Counted from the stretch's first letter, positions 53,662 to 62,419 are shown. The stretch is DNA of 64,000 bases from Bacillota bacterium (GCA_013178125.1 JABLXJ010000002.1:1-64000); one strand, 5' to 3'. Notes: a model not told the origin generated them from the letters alone. Program-made: numbers and translations.

Positions 53662-56247
53662 TCACTTATTCATAAACTCTCTCGGAAGTCCCTCCGGCTT
53701 GGCAGGACTTGTGATCCTTTCAGGAGGAATGGTTTCCCCGAGTTTCACGATCCGAGGGGTTACGAATATAAGAAGCTCCGTTTCCTGCTTCTGAAACTTC
53801 TCGCTACGGAAAAGTGCCCCTATGATTGGGATATCCCCGAGAATGGGTATTTTGTCCTGAGTCTTTACATCTTCTGATTGAATAAGACCGCCAAGAGCTA
53901 TCGTGCTTCCATCTCTTACTGTCAGATGAGCCTCTGCCCGCCTTGTCTTAAACGCTGGTATCTTCCAGCCGCTTATTAAGAGGGCGTTCTCCCAGTCAAA
54001 GCTGCTTACTTCAGGAGAAACCTTCACGTCTATGTTTCCTAACTGATCAACGGTTGGGGTGATATTGAGTTGGACGCCATAGGGCTTCCATTCGAACCTG
54101 ATGTTCCCATTTTCTTGTCCCAGAAAGATTGGGATTTCACCTCCAACCAGGAACTTTGCTTCATTCCCGCTGAGGGTGAGCATACTTGGAGCCGCCAGAA
54201 GCTTGACCAAACCCTGTTGAGCGGCAGCCTCAAGCTTAGCCCGAAAAAGGCTCAAGCGTTCCAGGGCTGAACCCGCAAAGATTTCCCCTATCAACCCAAT
54301 CTGGGGAGAAAGAAGTTCAGTTTCAGGGGTAAGCGAAGGCACCATTTTTGTGCTCGGTAATTCAATGTCGCCTTGACCTGTAACACCTCCCCACCGGATG
54401 CCCAGATCTCGGCCCACGTTACGCCTTGCCTCGATAACTTGGACCTGAAGTAAAACCTGTATTGGGTTTTTAACCTGCAAAAGATTTACGACCTTCTTAC
54501 CAAATAGATCCGCAATTGTCCGCGCACGCGCTACGTCGTTTTGGGTAGGAACCTCCCCTTCGAGTAGGAGCGCCCCTTCTATGGAGGAAACTTTTACCCC
54601 TTCTATACCTATCAGGTTTTGAACGAGTTCCTCTATGGGGGGAGATTTAGGAGGCAGCTTTTCCTTGGGTTCCGCTGGCTCTTGCGTGGAAGCTGGCGGC
54701 TCGCCACCCGATTTCTGGGCTGGGATCGGAATTTCACTAGCCTTTTTTGCTACCTCGATCAGGTTGGTTACGCGGTCCGAGTAGAGTCTTGCTATGGCTT
54801 CGGCGCGCGTCCTCTCCTTTTCCTCTTCAACGCTCCCCTCGAGAAGAACAGCGCCGTTCACAGCAAGTAGCTTTATCCTCGGATCGTTAATCTCTCTTGA
54901 TATGATTAGAGCAAGAGAAGGAGGCTCGGGCTTAGGCGCTGGCTTGGGCTCTGTCGCCGGCTTAGGCTTTTCCTCAACTTGAATAAAGTTTAAGACTTTA
55001 TCAACATATGCCTTGGCTACTTCTTCGGCCCTTCTAGCTTCATCTTCATTTCTAACGTTACCCTCTAAGATAGCTGTCTTGTTCGCTATCCTCACGTCAA
55101 CCTCAGGAAAACCTATTGTTTCCTTTATCTGGGAAGCAAGCTTAACCCCTTCAGGGAGTTCAGCCTTCGCGGGAGGTTCCTTTACCAATATTAAATTTAC
55201 AACCTTGTCAGAGTATGCCCTTGCAATTTTCTCAGCGCGCTCCAACTCCCTCGGGCTATCCACTACCCCCTCCAGGATGAGCGTCCCTCTCGCAATCTTT
55301 ATCTTTACCTCCGAAAGCCCAATCATCTGCTTTATTTCTGGGATAAGTTGTTCCAGAGTAGGCTGAATCTCTGGAGCCTGGGCTGGGGACTTGGGTTCTA
55401 AGGATTTAGATTGAACTTTTTCTACACTTTCTGTAACCTCAATCAGGTTTGTAACCCTCTCAGAATATAGCCTTGCTATGGCTTCGGCGCGCGTCCTCTC
55501 CTTTTCCCGCTCAACACTGCCCTCGAGAAGAACAGCACCGTTCACAGCGGATACCTTTATCCTAGGATCGTCGATCGCCTTTGATATTATTGGAGCAAGG
55601 GGAGGAGGCTCCTGCTTTGGCTTTAGCTCTGGCTCTGGTTTAGGTTTGGGCTTTTCCTCTACCTGGTGCTCGGTTACTGAGATGAAGTTTAGAACCTTGT
55701 CAGAATAAGCCCTCGCGATCCCCTCAGCTCGTGCCTTATCCTCAGCCTTATCCACCCGGCCCTCAAGTAAAATAGTTTCATTAGCAATCTTGACCGTTAC
55801 CCCGGGAAGGTCAAGAAGCTCGCTCACTTTCCTCGCGAGAGATGTCTTATCGCGGTGCACCTGGACACAATACACCTTCACTCCGTTTTTATCCCAAACG
55901 TGAAGGGTCGTTTGGCCTGGAGACTTCGCATTTACTATAAGCTCTTTCTCAGATACTACAACCACATCAGCAACATTCGGATCTCCCACTGCGGCCCTTG
56001 AGAGCCCATCGAAGTTAAGCAATCTGGACCCTCCCACAAGGATGGGAAGGATTTCTCCGCTATCCTCATTTAACACCCTATTGTTTTGGGAACTTTGAGC
56101 CGAAGCACCAAAGTTCGAAGCCCCCCATACATGCTCGGGGGGAAAGATAACAACGATGATGAGGGTAGACACGACAACGAGTTGTGATACTAGACCCCAT
56201 AAACATAAAACCTTAAGGGAATGCTTGGTGAGCATATGCCTCTTCAT
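53662..56247 (-). CDS. cpaC: Tad secretin (CpaC/RcpA type) with six BON repeats
   Basis: A signal/anchor segment (residues about 10-42), the pilus-assembly N-domain (about 60-130, LVGGSRLLNFDGL), then six BON-like repeats at about 134-193, 217-272, 298-356, 369-425, 446-500 and 538-593 joined by Lys/Pro/Glu-rich linkers, and a secretin domain (about 597-835) with the KLLAAPSMLTLSG and GGEIPI motifs and a final ETELLIFVTPRIV. Family members usually have one or two BON domains and 450-550 aa; this has 861. Repeats 2 and 5 are nearly identical. A secretin implies passage through an outer layer. Its start overlaps the cpaB stop. Confidence 0.88.
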   Translation of the reverse strand: MKRHMLTKHSLKVLCLWGLVSQLVVVSTLIIVVIFPPEHVWGASNFGASAQSSQNNRVLNEDSGEILPILVGGSRLLNFDGLSRAAVGDPNVADVVVVSEKELIVNAKSPGQTTLHVWDKNGVKVYCVQVHRDKTSLARKVSELLDLPGVTVKIANETILLEGRVDKAEDKARAEGIARAYSDKVLNFISVTEHQVEEKPKPKPEPELKPKQEPPPLAPIISKAIDDPRIKVSAVNGAVLLEGSVEREKERTRAEAIARLYSERVTNLIEVTESVEKVQSKSLEPKSPAQAPEIQPTLEQLIPEIKQMIGLSEVKIKIARGTLILEGVVDSPRELERAEKIARAYSDKVVNLILVKEPPAKAELPEGVKLASQIKETIGFPEVDVRIANKTAILEGNVRNEDEARRAEEVAKAYVDKVLNFIQVEEKPKPATEPKPAPKPEPPSLALIISREINDPRIKLLAVNGAVLLEGSVEEEKERTRAEAIARLYSDRVTNLIEVAKKASEIPIPAQKSGGEPPASTQEPAEPKEKLPPKSPPIEELVQNLIGIEGVKVSSIEGALLLEGEVPTQNDVARARTIADLFGKKVVNLLQVKNPIQVLLQVQVIEARRNVGRDLGIRWGGVTGQGDIELPSTKMVPSLTPETELLSPQIGLIGEIFAGSALERLSLFRAKLEAAAQQGLVKLLAAPSMLTLSGNEAKFLVGGEIPIFLGQENGNIRFEWKPYGVQLNITPTVDQLGNIDVKVSPEVSSFDWENALLISGWKIPAFKTRRAEAHLTVRDGSTIALGGLIQSEDVKTQDKIPILGDIPIIGALFRSEKFQKQETELLIFVTPRIVKLGETIPPERITSPAKPEGLPREFMNK

Positions 56248-57194
56248 TCTGTTTCTCTGGCCTCCCGAAGTGTTACATAACTCCTCTCAGTACCTCTTAT
56301 AACTTCCACCACTTTCGGCGCTACAACTATCCTTTTTGAGGCTGTAGCCTTAGGTGGTGTAAGATTAGTCATGGTAATCTTGGCTTTTTCCGGGGTTCGG
56401 ACCTCGATTCGTGGGCTCCCAGGTGGTTTTGGGGCCTCACCCAGGATTTCTTTAGGTGTTATACCTGATATCCTGGTGCCCACATTCATAACTTTTAAGA
56501 CACCCGTGTGAGAGCCTGCTCCCGAAGGATAATTTGTAGGGGAAATAGGGCATAACGCCAACCTAAGGCTACCTATTTCTTCAGCAAGTGTAACCCTTTC
56601 CGCTTCATCTGGAGTAACTGCCAGGGTTATACTTGTAGGAACTTTTGCCTTCCCTTTATCCCGATCCTCCATTTCCTGGGCAACGGCAAGGACCTCAACA
56701 TTTCGAAGAACTGTTACGGTAGTGTCTACTCCCGCCCTGTCTGCACTGAATGTTCCCAGGACATCCACATGGTCTTTGGGTTTAACAAATCCACCGACCC
56801 CTATGACCTCATTTACCTTTACAGTCACGGCACGTTTCCCGGGGGGGATAGAAAGCACGAGCCCAACCGCCTCTCCCTTCTTCAAGAGCCTCGACCGAAG
56901 CACCTGCTCACCGGGGAGTATTTCTGACCTCGTGATGATCCCCAGAGCATCCTCGAGTCTTGTTACGGCATCCGGGTTAATACTCTCCTCGGGCAATTCC
57001 TTGAGATAGATCATTTCAGAAGTTATTAGAGTGCGCGAAGGAATTGCATTTTTTGCGACCACTACCTTTGCCATCTTAGGCATCGGTGTCGCCGGTATAG
57101 ACGTGGTGAGACTTTTAACATAATAGTAGCTTGCGACCGCGGCAAAACCCCCAAGGATAACAGCCATTATAAGAGCTACTTTGCCGCCCCTCAT
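56244..57194 (-). CDS. cpaB: Flp pilus assembly protein CpaB (RcpC)
   Basis: One N-terminal membrane helix (ALIMAVILGGFAAVASYYYV) is followed by a SAF domain (residues about 40-105, AKNAIPSRTLITSEMIYL) and the RcpC/CpaB C-terminal domain (about 115-235, PPGKRAVTVKVNEVIGVGGF), with a longer Pro-rich tail. In other species it associates with the secretin on the periplasmic side. Length 316 aa. It overlaps the secretin gene by 4 bp. Confidence 0.9.
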   Translation of the reverse strand: MRGGKVALIMAVILGGFAAVASYYYVKSLTTSIPATPMPKMAKVVVAKNAIPSRTLITSEMIYLKELPEESINPDAVTRLEDALGIITRSEILPGEQVLRSRLLKKGEAVGLVLSIPPGKRAVTVKVNEVIGVGGFVKPKDHVDVLGTFSADRAGVDTTVTVLRNVEVLAVAQEMEDRDKGKAKVPTSITLAVTPDEAERVTLAEEIGSLRLALCPISPTNYPSGAGSHTGVLKVMNVGTRISGITPKEILGEAPKPPGSPRIEVRTPEKAKITMTNLTPPKATASKRIVVAPKVVEVIRGTERSYVTLREARETE

Positions 57195-57265
57195 ATCCCC
57201 TACACCCCTATTCCTGGTTTTCTTGCATAATTAACTACCTTGGTTAGGTCCATTCGAAAGATGCT

Positions 57266-58228
57266 TTATTCCACAAGCTTGTATGACCGTAGCCCAAAGT
57301 CTTCGCCCTCTCCGATTTCGCCATCAGCAGTCGCCTTTATGAACCGACCGATAACGGAACTATGACCTCCGTGTCCTTCTACACCCTCCAGGAAGAAAGC
57401 GGCGAATCCTACTATGCGCACCTTACTTCTTCCATGAACATCCAAAGAATCAATTATGGGGACATAAACGAGCCGGGGACACCCAAGAACAAAGTTATCA
57501 TATGTGCACTTAGGAGTGTGGTTACACTTGGCTATGCGCTCTTCTATTCCACTTGTGGGGCCTACCATGTTGCCTGGCTCCGTTTCTACCTCGTCACCTA
57601 CATGAAGCATGTCCTGGTAGCCTTCCACTAGATTACGTCGATAATTGGCTGCACCCCTTCCCCCGAGGGCAAGACAGCCAAAGTTCCCGGAATGCGGCCA
57701 CTCCGGTTCACCTGAACCATATTTAAGGATATATCGTTCCCCATACTCAAAAGCTTGTTTCTCAACCCCAAGCGGGACCACCCCTCGTATGCCGGTGACC
57801 ACTCCGACTCGCGCCCGTGACTTCGCCCCCACCTTTGCTTTAGAAAGGCCAAATATCCTGGCGAAATTTAAGTCTACCCCTTGGGAAGCCTCAACCATGA
57901 TCTCTCGTTTGTCTTCTGAAACACTAACCGCCAAGTGAGTGTCAGGTACCCCGTTTCTATGGGCGAACTCCCATGCAAGACTCTCAGCTTTCTGAGGATC
58001 TTCCGGCAAAGCCTGAACACCGGCAAGGGCAGCAGCATCAACACCGTTGACAAGCCGAACGCGTACCAAATAAAGAAGCCCTGCGTCTACCACAAACGCC
58101 ATAAAGGAAAGGAGCACGATCATGGCTAAAGCGATAACCACAATAGCGCTTCCTCTCTCATCTTTGAGCCACTCAATATTTATAAATCTCCAAAACATGC
58201 TAAGCGCCTCTTCGGCGGAAGAGTTCAC
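57266..58228 (-). CDS. tadG: TadG-like pilus-associated protein
   Basis: The N-terminal motif ERGSAIVVIALAMIVLLSFMAFVVDAG (a pseudopilin-like helix with the TadG GS-type junction) begins at about residue 24, followed by an extracytoplasmic domain containing four Cys residues. The helix lacks the Glu5 of true substrates of the prepilin peptidase. Start GTG 58228 overlaps tadE; ATG 58198, behind GAGGCG, is an alternative. About 310-320 aa, shorter than proteobacterial TadG, which carries a von Willebrand factor A domain. Confidence 0.78.
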   Translation of the reverse strand: MNSSAEEALSMFWRFINIEWLKDERGSAIVVIALAMIVLLSFMAFVVDAGLLYLVRVRLVNGVDAAALAGVQALPEDPQKAESLAWEFAHRNGVPDTHLAVSVSEDKREIMVEASQGVDLNFARIFGLSKAKVGAKSRARVGVVTGIRGVVPLGVEKQAFEYGERYILKYGSGEPEWPHSGNFGCLALGGRGAANYRRNLVEGYQDMLHVGDEVETEPGNMVGPTSGIEERIAKCNHTPKCTYDNFVLGCPRLVYVPIIDSLDVHGRSKVRIVGFAAFFLEGVEGHGGHSSVIGRFIKATADGEIGEGEDFGLRSYKLVE

Positions 58229-58698
58229 TCGATCCTCATTGTGGTACGGCCCGACACTAGAAACGGGTTCGGGATAATGTGATTAATAAGCGGAACAATA
58301 ATATGGACGGGATATTGGACCTCTACAGTAAGCTCCTGGCCACTTTTGCGTTCCCCTTCCGATGGAACAATAGATATAGTAAGTTTTGTGGGGTCAAGGA
58401 AGCCAGATGCACTTTTTGCCGCATTTATAATTTCTTCATCAGTCTTTCCAAGAATCCCCACGCGTGCCGCCTCCCGTGAAGCATGCACAACAGTCAGAGA
58501 AGCATTAAAGATGCGTCCAAACTCTACAATCCCGGTAAGCAGAAGGAGGAGGACCGTCATGACAATAGCCATCTCTACAAGAGCCTGGCCCCCTTCATTT
58601 CGGATAAAGAACCGCCAAAACCGCAATCGCGCCTTATTTTCAAAAGGCATAAATCTGCTAATAGATATCAGACCTGGCCTCCTCATCTTCCTCACCAC
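58225..58698 (-). CDS. tadE: TadE-like pseudopilin
   Basis: The processing site GGQALVEMAIV (cleavage before Gln, Glu at +5) and the hydrophobic helix after it match TadE. A long basic leader of about 37 residues precedes it. GTG 58698 is supported by an upstream copy of a duplicated 14-bp segment (GTGGTGAGGAAGAT twice, about 58686-58715), which supplies the ribosome binding site. Length 157 aa is normal. It should be matured by the prepilin peptidase encoded next. Confidence 0.87.
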   Translation of the reverse strand: MVRKMRRPGLISISRFMPFENKARLRFWRFFIRNEGGQALVEMAIVMTVLLLLLTGIVEFGRIFNASLTVVHASREAARVGILGKTDEEIINAAKSASGFLDPTKLTISIVPSEGERKSGQELTVEVQYPVHIIVPLINHIIPNPFLVSGRTTMRIE

Positions 58699-58731
58699 AT
58701 CTTCCTCACCACGTAACCTTTTGAATACGGT

Positions 58732-59274
58732 TTAGGTTCCCAGAAGATTAAGATAGTTCAAAATAATATTTAATGCCACGCCGGAACCGATAGCGAGGGA
58801 GTATGGGAAAACGGCGGGGTTTTTACCTATCTCCTGGAGAAAATCCCTAAAGTAAACTGCGCTCATGCCTGGCAAAAAAAGGCTAATAAAGCCGAAGACG
58901 ATTGCCCTCAAAGTTATCAAAAATCTCCCCTGTATTACAAGAATTACGCTTGCTATAATACCCCCCGCAATGGCCCCACAAAGTGCAGTAGAGAATACCT
59001 CCCTCGGGCCTATCAATGCCCCCAACGCCCCGAGAAGCTTCACATCCCCTGCACCGATCCCTCCTAGGGTAAAAGGGACAAAAAGAAGTACTATCCCGAC
59101 CAGAATCCCCTCGATACTAAAAACAAGACCCGGGAAGCCTTTTCCCCAGAGGTTTATGGAAATGCCTGACACCATGCCGGCGAAGGTTAGCCAATTGGAA
59201 ATCCTTCGGGTTTTTAGATCAGTATAAGCTGCGATACTCGCAACTAGCAAGGCAATAGAATACCGCACCAGCAT
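58732..59274 (-). CDS. cpaA: prepilin peptidase (TadV/CpaA, A24 family)
   Basis: An aspartyl membrane protease that cleaves Flp prepilin and TadE leaders. Both catalytic aspartates are visible, in AAYTDLKTRRISN near residue 19 and GGIGAGDVKLLGA near residue 77. It has six hydrophobic segments and lacks the N-methylating domain, as expected for the Tad form. Length 180 aa. Confidence 0.92.
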   Translation of the reverse strand: MLVRYSIALLVASIAAYTDLKTRRISNWLTFAGMVSGISINLWGKGFPGLVFSIEGILVGIVLLFVPFTLGGIGAGDVKLLGALGALIGPREVFSTALCGAIAGGIIASVILVIQGRFLITLRAIVFGFISLFLPGMSAVYFRDFLQEIGKNPAVFPYSLAIGSGVALNIILNYLNLLGT

Positions 59275-59352
59275 CTCTTTGCTCCTCCATTAGGCCCACA
59301 TCTACCATCTCAACTTAACTTCGCCCCTAGGCTTCCATTAACCAGGGCTGGG

Positions 59353-59462
59353 GCCTGGCCCTCCACCCCGAACATGCACCAAACTATGTAACAAGATCAT
59401 ATATATCTTACTTCCTGGACATTCTCGCAATTCATGCCGGTACTCATAGGGTGAGGCCAGGC
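59353..59462 (-). other. long-range stem-loop between flp and cpaA
   Basis: The 235-bp gap between flp and cpaA has no gene. Its sequence at 59353-59368 (GCCTGGCCCTCCACCC) is an imperfect inverted copy of 59449-59462 (GGGTGAGGCCAGGC), and CCAGG/CCTGG near 59343-59357 offers a competing local hairpin. After a pilin gene this is a likely partial terminator or mRNA stabiliser that keeps pilin expression above the assembly genes. Confidence 0.5.
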
Positions 59463-59509
59463 TCCATACCCCAGACCCCAGAAAACCCTTCTACATCTTC
59501 TATTCGCTA

Positions 59510-59692
59510 CTAACTGGAAGGAACGGTTGTCTCAATCTCGCCTTTCAATTTGTTGAAGAGATCCTTAAGCTTTCCTCCGAGAAGAGTCAATGCAGCAATT
59601 ACCACCACAGCAACAAGCGCCAAAATCAAACCGTACTCGACCATTCCTTGTCCGCTCTCCTCATGAAGGAGCCTCTTCAAGAGCCTTTTCAT
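59510..59692 (-). CDS. flp: Flp/Fap type IVb major pilin
   Basis: A 60-aa prepilin with a basic leader (MKRLLKRLLHEESG), predicted cleavage Gly14/Gln15, Glu19 and Tyr20 at +5 and +6, and a single hydrophobic helix (LILALVAVVVIAALTLLGG), all diagnostic of Flp pilins. ATG 59692 is preceded by GGAGGTG at 8-9 nt. It is first in the Tad operon, immediately behind the c-di-GMP riboswitch. Confidence 0.95.
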   Translation of the reverse strand: MKRLLKRLLHEESGQGMVEYGLILALVAVVVIAALTLLGGKLKDLFNKLKGEIETTVPSS

Positions 59693-59750
59693 TCCTTTTC
59701 ACCTCCAATTCAAAAAATTCGCCCCAAAGGCTTCTTCTAGAACAAAATAA

Positions 59751-59787
59751 ACCTGTTTCCTGCCGCGTTACCACGGAGAAAACAGGT
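59751..59787 (-). terminator. riboswitch expression-platform hairpin upstream of flp
   Basis: On the minus-strand transcript CCTGTTTTC pairs with GGAAACAGG around a 17-nt loop and is followed by TTTATTTTG, a Rho-independent terminator shape just after the c-di-GMP aptamer. Whether the ligand favours or prevents it cannot be told by eye. Confidence 0.75.
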
Positions 59788-59796
59788 CATCATTCG

Positions 59797-59901
59797 TTCT
59801 CTTCGGCAACCCGGCGATCATAACTGAAAACTTCACGTTCCCAGTTTTAGACCCGTAGCTTTGCGTCCTTGCCTTTCGGCAAGTTTGCCTTTATCGGGGA
59901 A
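59797..59901 (-). ncRNA. c-di-GMP-I riboswitch aptamer (GEMM)
   Basis: Read on the minus strand, the conserved blocks appear in order: GGCAAAC, the CCGAAAGG tetraloop hairpin, GGACGCAAAGC, the GGGTCTAA junction, a variable second stem, and GCCGGGTTGCCGA. The base just before CAAAC is G (position 20 of the Vibrio aptamer as I align it), which favours c-di-GMP over 3',3'-cGAMP. It precedes the flp-tad operon, so the second messenger would control the pilus. Confidence 0.92.
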
Positions 59902-59932
59902 TAACCTATTTACAATCCTCGAATTTAAATAT

Positions 59933-59942
59933 ATTATAACAC
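59933..59942 (-). promoter_or_regulatory. extended -10 promoter for the riboswitch-tad operon
   Basis: The minus strand reads TGTTATAAT (TATAAT at 59938-59933 with the TG extension). No good -35 is seen at 17 bp, consistent with an extended -10 promoter. Transcription would start near 59926, about 25 nt before the aptamer. Confidence 0.6.
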
Positions 59943-59977
59943 CAATAGATAGAGAATTATATAGGTCAAAAGTCCTA

Positions 59978-60007
59978 TTTGGCTCGTTTTCGGGAAGACG
60001 AGCCAAA
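59978..60007. other. 10-bp perfect inverted repeat between tad operon and PAP2 gene
   Basis: TTTGGCTCGT (59978-59987) and ACGAGCCAAA (59998-60007) flank a 10-bp loop. It sits upstream of both divergent genes and could be an operator or the 5' hairpin of the PAP2 transcript. Confidence 0.5.
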
Positions 60008-60044
60008 GATCGCAGTCTTCATCAGTTAGTAGAGGGATCGGGGG

Positions 60045-60611
60045 ATGCTTCGCCACTATATTGACCTCGCGCTCGGGATGGATTCCCGACTGCTTATGGC
60101 TCTTCGCTCCTATACCCATTGCAGATTCCTAGACCTGACCATGCCATGGGTCACCTACTTAGGAGATGGCCTTGTGCTGTTTATCCTCTGTTTGGCGACA
60201 TACCTTCTGGGAGATAAGCATGGCAAAAGCGCGGCGGTCAGAGCAATCAAGGCACTGGTCCTTTCTGGTGTGGCTGTTCAAGTTGTTAAGCATATAGTAG
60301 AAAGGCCCCGGCCTTTCGGCGGTTCACTTGACTCATTCCCGTCCGGCCACGCCACCGTAATTTTCGCCCTGGCACAAGTGTACGGACTTGAATATAGAAG
60401 GCTTAGGCTGCTTTTCCTAGCGCTTGCGGCACTCGTAGGGTTTTCTCGTCTCTATGTAGGGATGCATTATCCCATCGATGTCCTGGCGGGCGGGGCCATG
60501 GGACTCATCGTGGCTACAGTTCTACTGAATCACGAGAAAGCCATTAGACAAAGAGAGCAACACCCCCCAAAAGATGGATGTCGATCATGGTTTATGATTT
60601 CCCGATTTTGA
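60045..60611 (+). CDS. PAP2 superfamily phosphatase
   Basis: A membrane phosphatase with the three-part acid phosphatase signature KHIVERPRP, PSGH and SRLYVGMHYPIDV, among about five hydrophobic helices. Members include undecaprenyl pyrophosphatases (BcrC type) and lipid phosphate phosphatases; which applies is unknown. ATG 60045 follows a GAGGGATCGGGG stretch. Length 188 aa. Transcribed divergently from the Tad operon. Confidence 0.88.
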   Translation: MLRHYIDLALGMDSRLLMALRSYTHCRFLDLTMPWVTYLGDGLVLFILCLATYLLGDKHGKSAAVRAIKALVLSGVAVQVVKHIVERPRPFGGSLDSFPSGHATVIFALAQVYGLEYRRLRLLFLALAALVGFSRLYVGMHYPIDVLAGGAMGLIVATVLLNHEKAIRQREQHPPKDGCRSWFMISRF

Positions 60612-60658
60612 CACCCGATTTTGACATAAAAATGAACATGCATAAGTCCGCTACATCA

Positions 60659-60687
60659 TTGACATACAGACGGAAGAGAGCTATGAT
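60659..60687 (+). promoter_or_regulatory. promoter for the zinc-ribbon/oxidoreductase pair
   Basis: TTGACA (60659-60664) and TATGAT (60682-60687) are separated by exactly 17 bp. A tandem duplication of CCCGATTTTGACA lies just upstream (60601-60626). Confidence 0.7.
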
Positions 60688-60741
60688 AGTTATGAGCATA
60701 TGATTAATATTTCCATAAAATGCTTATGGGAGGCGGAAGAA

Positions 60742-60972
60742 ATGCCCAGAGGCGATAGTACAGGTCCTCCAGAACAGGGTCCTGGCACTGGACATGGTCT
60801 TGGGATGGGTATTGGCAAAGGCAGGGGAAGAATGGGCGGCTCCAGGCCTGGAGCGGGACCAGTGGGGGAGTGCATCTGTCCAGTTTGCGGCACAGTTGTA
60901 CCGCACCAGCGGGGGGTTCCTTGTTATCAGATAAGGTGTCCTCAGTGCGGGGCCGAAATGATAAGGAAATAG
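60742..60972 (+). CDS. small Gly-rich zinc-ribbon protein
   Basis: A 76-aa protein with a Gly/Pro/Arg-rich N-terminal half (MPRGDSTGPPEQGPGTGHGL) and a C-terminal zinc ribbon made of CPVCG and CPQCG. The MPRGDxTGP opening recurs in small proteins linked to iron-molybdenum-cofactor-like genes, which I recall but cannot verify. ATG 60742 is chosen for GGGAGGCGG upstream. It is in tandem with the FAD oxidoreductase and may serve it as a metal or electron partner (inference). Confidence 0.7.
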   Translation: MPRGDSTGPPEQGPGTGHGLGMGIGKGRGRMGGSRPGAGPVGECICPVCGTVVPHQRGVPCYQIRCPQCGAEMIRK

Positions 60973-61028
60973 GTACTTGCGAGGTACCCTGAGAGAAACT
61001 TCAAGGGAAGGAGTTCGGGCGCAAGACG

Positions 61029-62375
61029 ATGAGAGGCTTTGATGTAGTGGTTATTGGTGGGAGCGCGGCAGGAGTATCTGCGGCATTGACCTGTCGCAGG
61101 CATTATTCTGAAAAGAGGGTTTTATTGATTAGAAAAGAGAACCATGTGGTGATTCCCTGTGGTATACCTTACATTTTTGGTACTGTAGGAAGCCCCGAGA
61201 AAAACCTGATCCCTGATTCCATGCTCAATAAAAATAATGTTGATCTCATGGTGAATGAGGTTACGGGAATTGACCGCGAGAGCCACACTATCTCTATGTC
61301 TGATGGGGAAAGAGTTGAATACCGGAAACTCATTCTCGCAACCGGATCCTTGCCAGTAGTACCCCCAATCCCCGGCGTAAACAAAAAGAATATCTTTGCA
61401 GTAAAGAAAGAGGTCTCTTATCTTCAGCAGATGCTGGATGCTTTAAAGACCGCTTCCAACCTTGTAATTGTAGGATGCGGTTTCATCGGGGTGGAGTTTG
61501 CTGAGGAATGCAAGAAAAGGCGGCCAGACATCAATATCACGATTGTTGAAATGATGAGGCACTGTCTGATGCTCACTTACGATGAGGAGTTTTGCATAAA
61601 GGCAGAAGAGGTTCTTAAGAATTCGGGTATAGAGATACTTGGGGCGGAGAAGGTGGAAGGATTTCTGGGTGAGGAGAAGGTAGAGAGAGTGAAGCTTTCC
61701 AGCGGAATAGAGCTTGCGGCTGATATGGTTATCCTCGGCATCGGGGCCGCGGCGAATGTGAAACTTGCTCAAGAGGCAGGGCTTGAGTTGGGGCCTACCA
61801 GGGGAATCCAGGTCAACCGATACATGCAAACAAGTGACGAGGATATCTTCGCCTGTGGGGACTGTGCTGAGAAGGTGTCCTTTTTTGATGGGAAGCCATC
61901 CCCCCTGAAGCTTGCGTCGATAGCAACTATGGAGGCGCGGATAGCAGGGGCGAATGTGTTTGGTACACGCCGAATGAATATGGGTGTGATCGGCGTTTTC
62001 TCCACCATACTTGGGGGGACTGCGTTCGCTGCCGCAGGGCTTACTGAAACAACGGCGAAGAATATGGGATATAATGTCGTGGTCGGAGAGGCTGAGTCCG
62101 TCAATCGCCATCCAGGGGGTATGCCGGGAGCTGAAAATCTAAAGGTCAAATTAGTATTCGAGAGAGGGACTGGTGTGCTTCTTGGAGGTCAGGTTTCAGG
62201 TGCCGAAAGTGGCGGGGAGCTTATTAACGCCATCAGTGCCTGCATTCATCAAAAGATGACTGCTGATGATATGGCCACTTTTCAGACGGGGACTCACCCC
62301 GCGCTTACGGCCTCACCGATTGCATATCAATTAGTCAACGCGGCGGAAATGGCTATCATGGCAATAAAATCTTAA
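61029..62375 (+). CDS. FAD-dependent pyridine nucleotide-disulfide oxidoreductase (NADH oxidase/CoA-disulfide reductase type)
   Basis: FAD-binding fold at the N-terminus (DVVVIGGSAAGVSAA), single redox Cys44 in VIPCGIPY, the ATG motif LILATGSLP, a second nucleotide-binding GCGFIGVE near residue 150, the FAD motif DIFACGDCAE near residue 277, and a C-terminal dimerisation domain ending GTHPALTASP. A single Cys in this place is typical of NADH oxidases, peroxidases and CoA-disulfide reductases. Length 448 aa is normal. The oxygen- or thiol-specific role is not determined. Confidence 0.9.
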   Translation: MRGFDVVVIGGSAAGVSAALTCRRHYSEKRVLLIRKENHVVIPCGIPYIFGTVGSPEKNLIPDSMLNKNNVDLMVNEVTGIDRESHTISMSDGERVEYRKLILATGSLPVVPPIPGVNKKNIFAVKKEVSYLQQMLDALKTASNLVIVGCGFIGVEFAEECKKRRPDINITIVEMMRHCLMLTYDEEFCIKAEEVLKNSGIEILGAEKVEGFLGEEKVERVKLSSGIELAADMVILGIGAAANVKLAQEAGLELGPTRGIQVNRYMQTSDEDIFACGDCAEKVSFFDGKPSPLKLASIATMEARIAGANVFGTRRMNMGVIGVFSTILGGTAFAAAGLTETTAKNMGYNVVVGEAESVNRHPGGMPGAENLKVKLVFERGTGVLLGGQVSGAESGGELINAISACIHQKMTADDMATFQTGTHPALTASPIAYQLVNAAEMAIMAIKS

Positions 62376-62419
62376 ATATGGCCTTTTAAATATGGCCTCA
62401 CGAAGGCAGGCAGTAGGAG

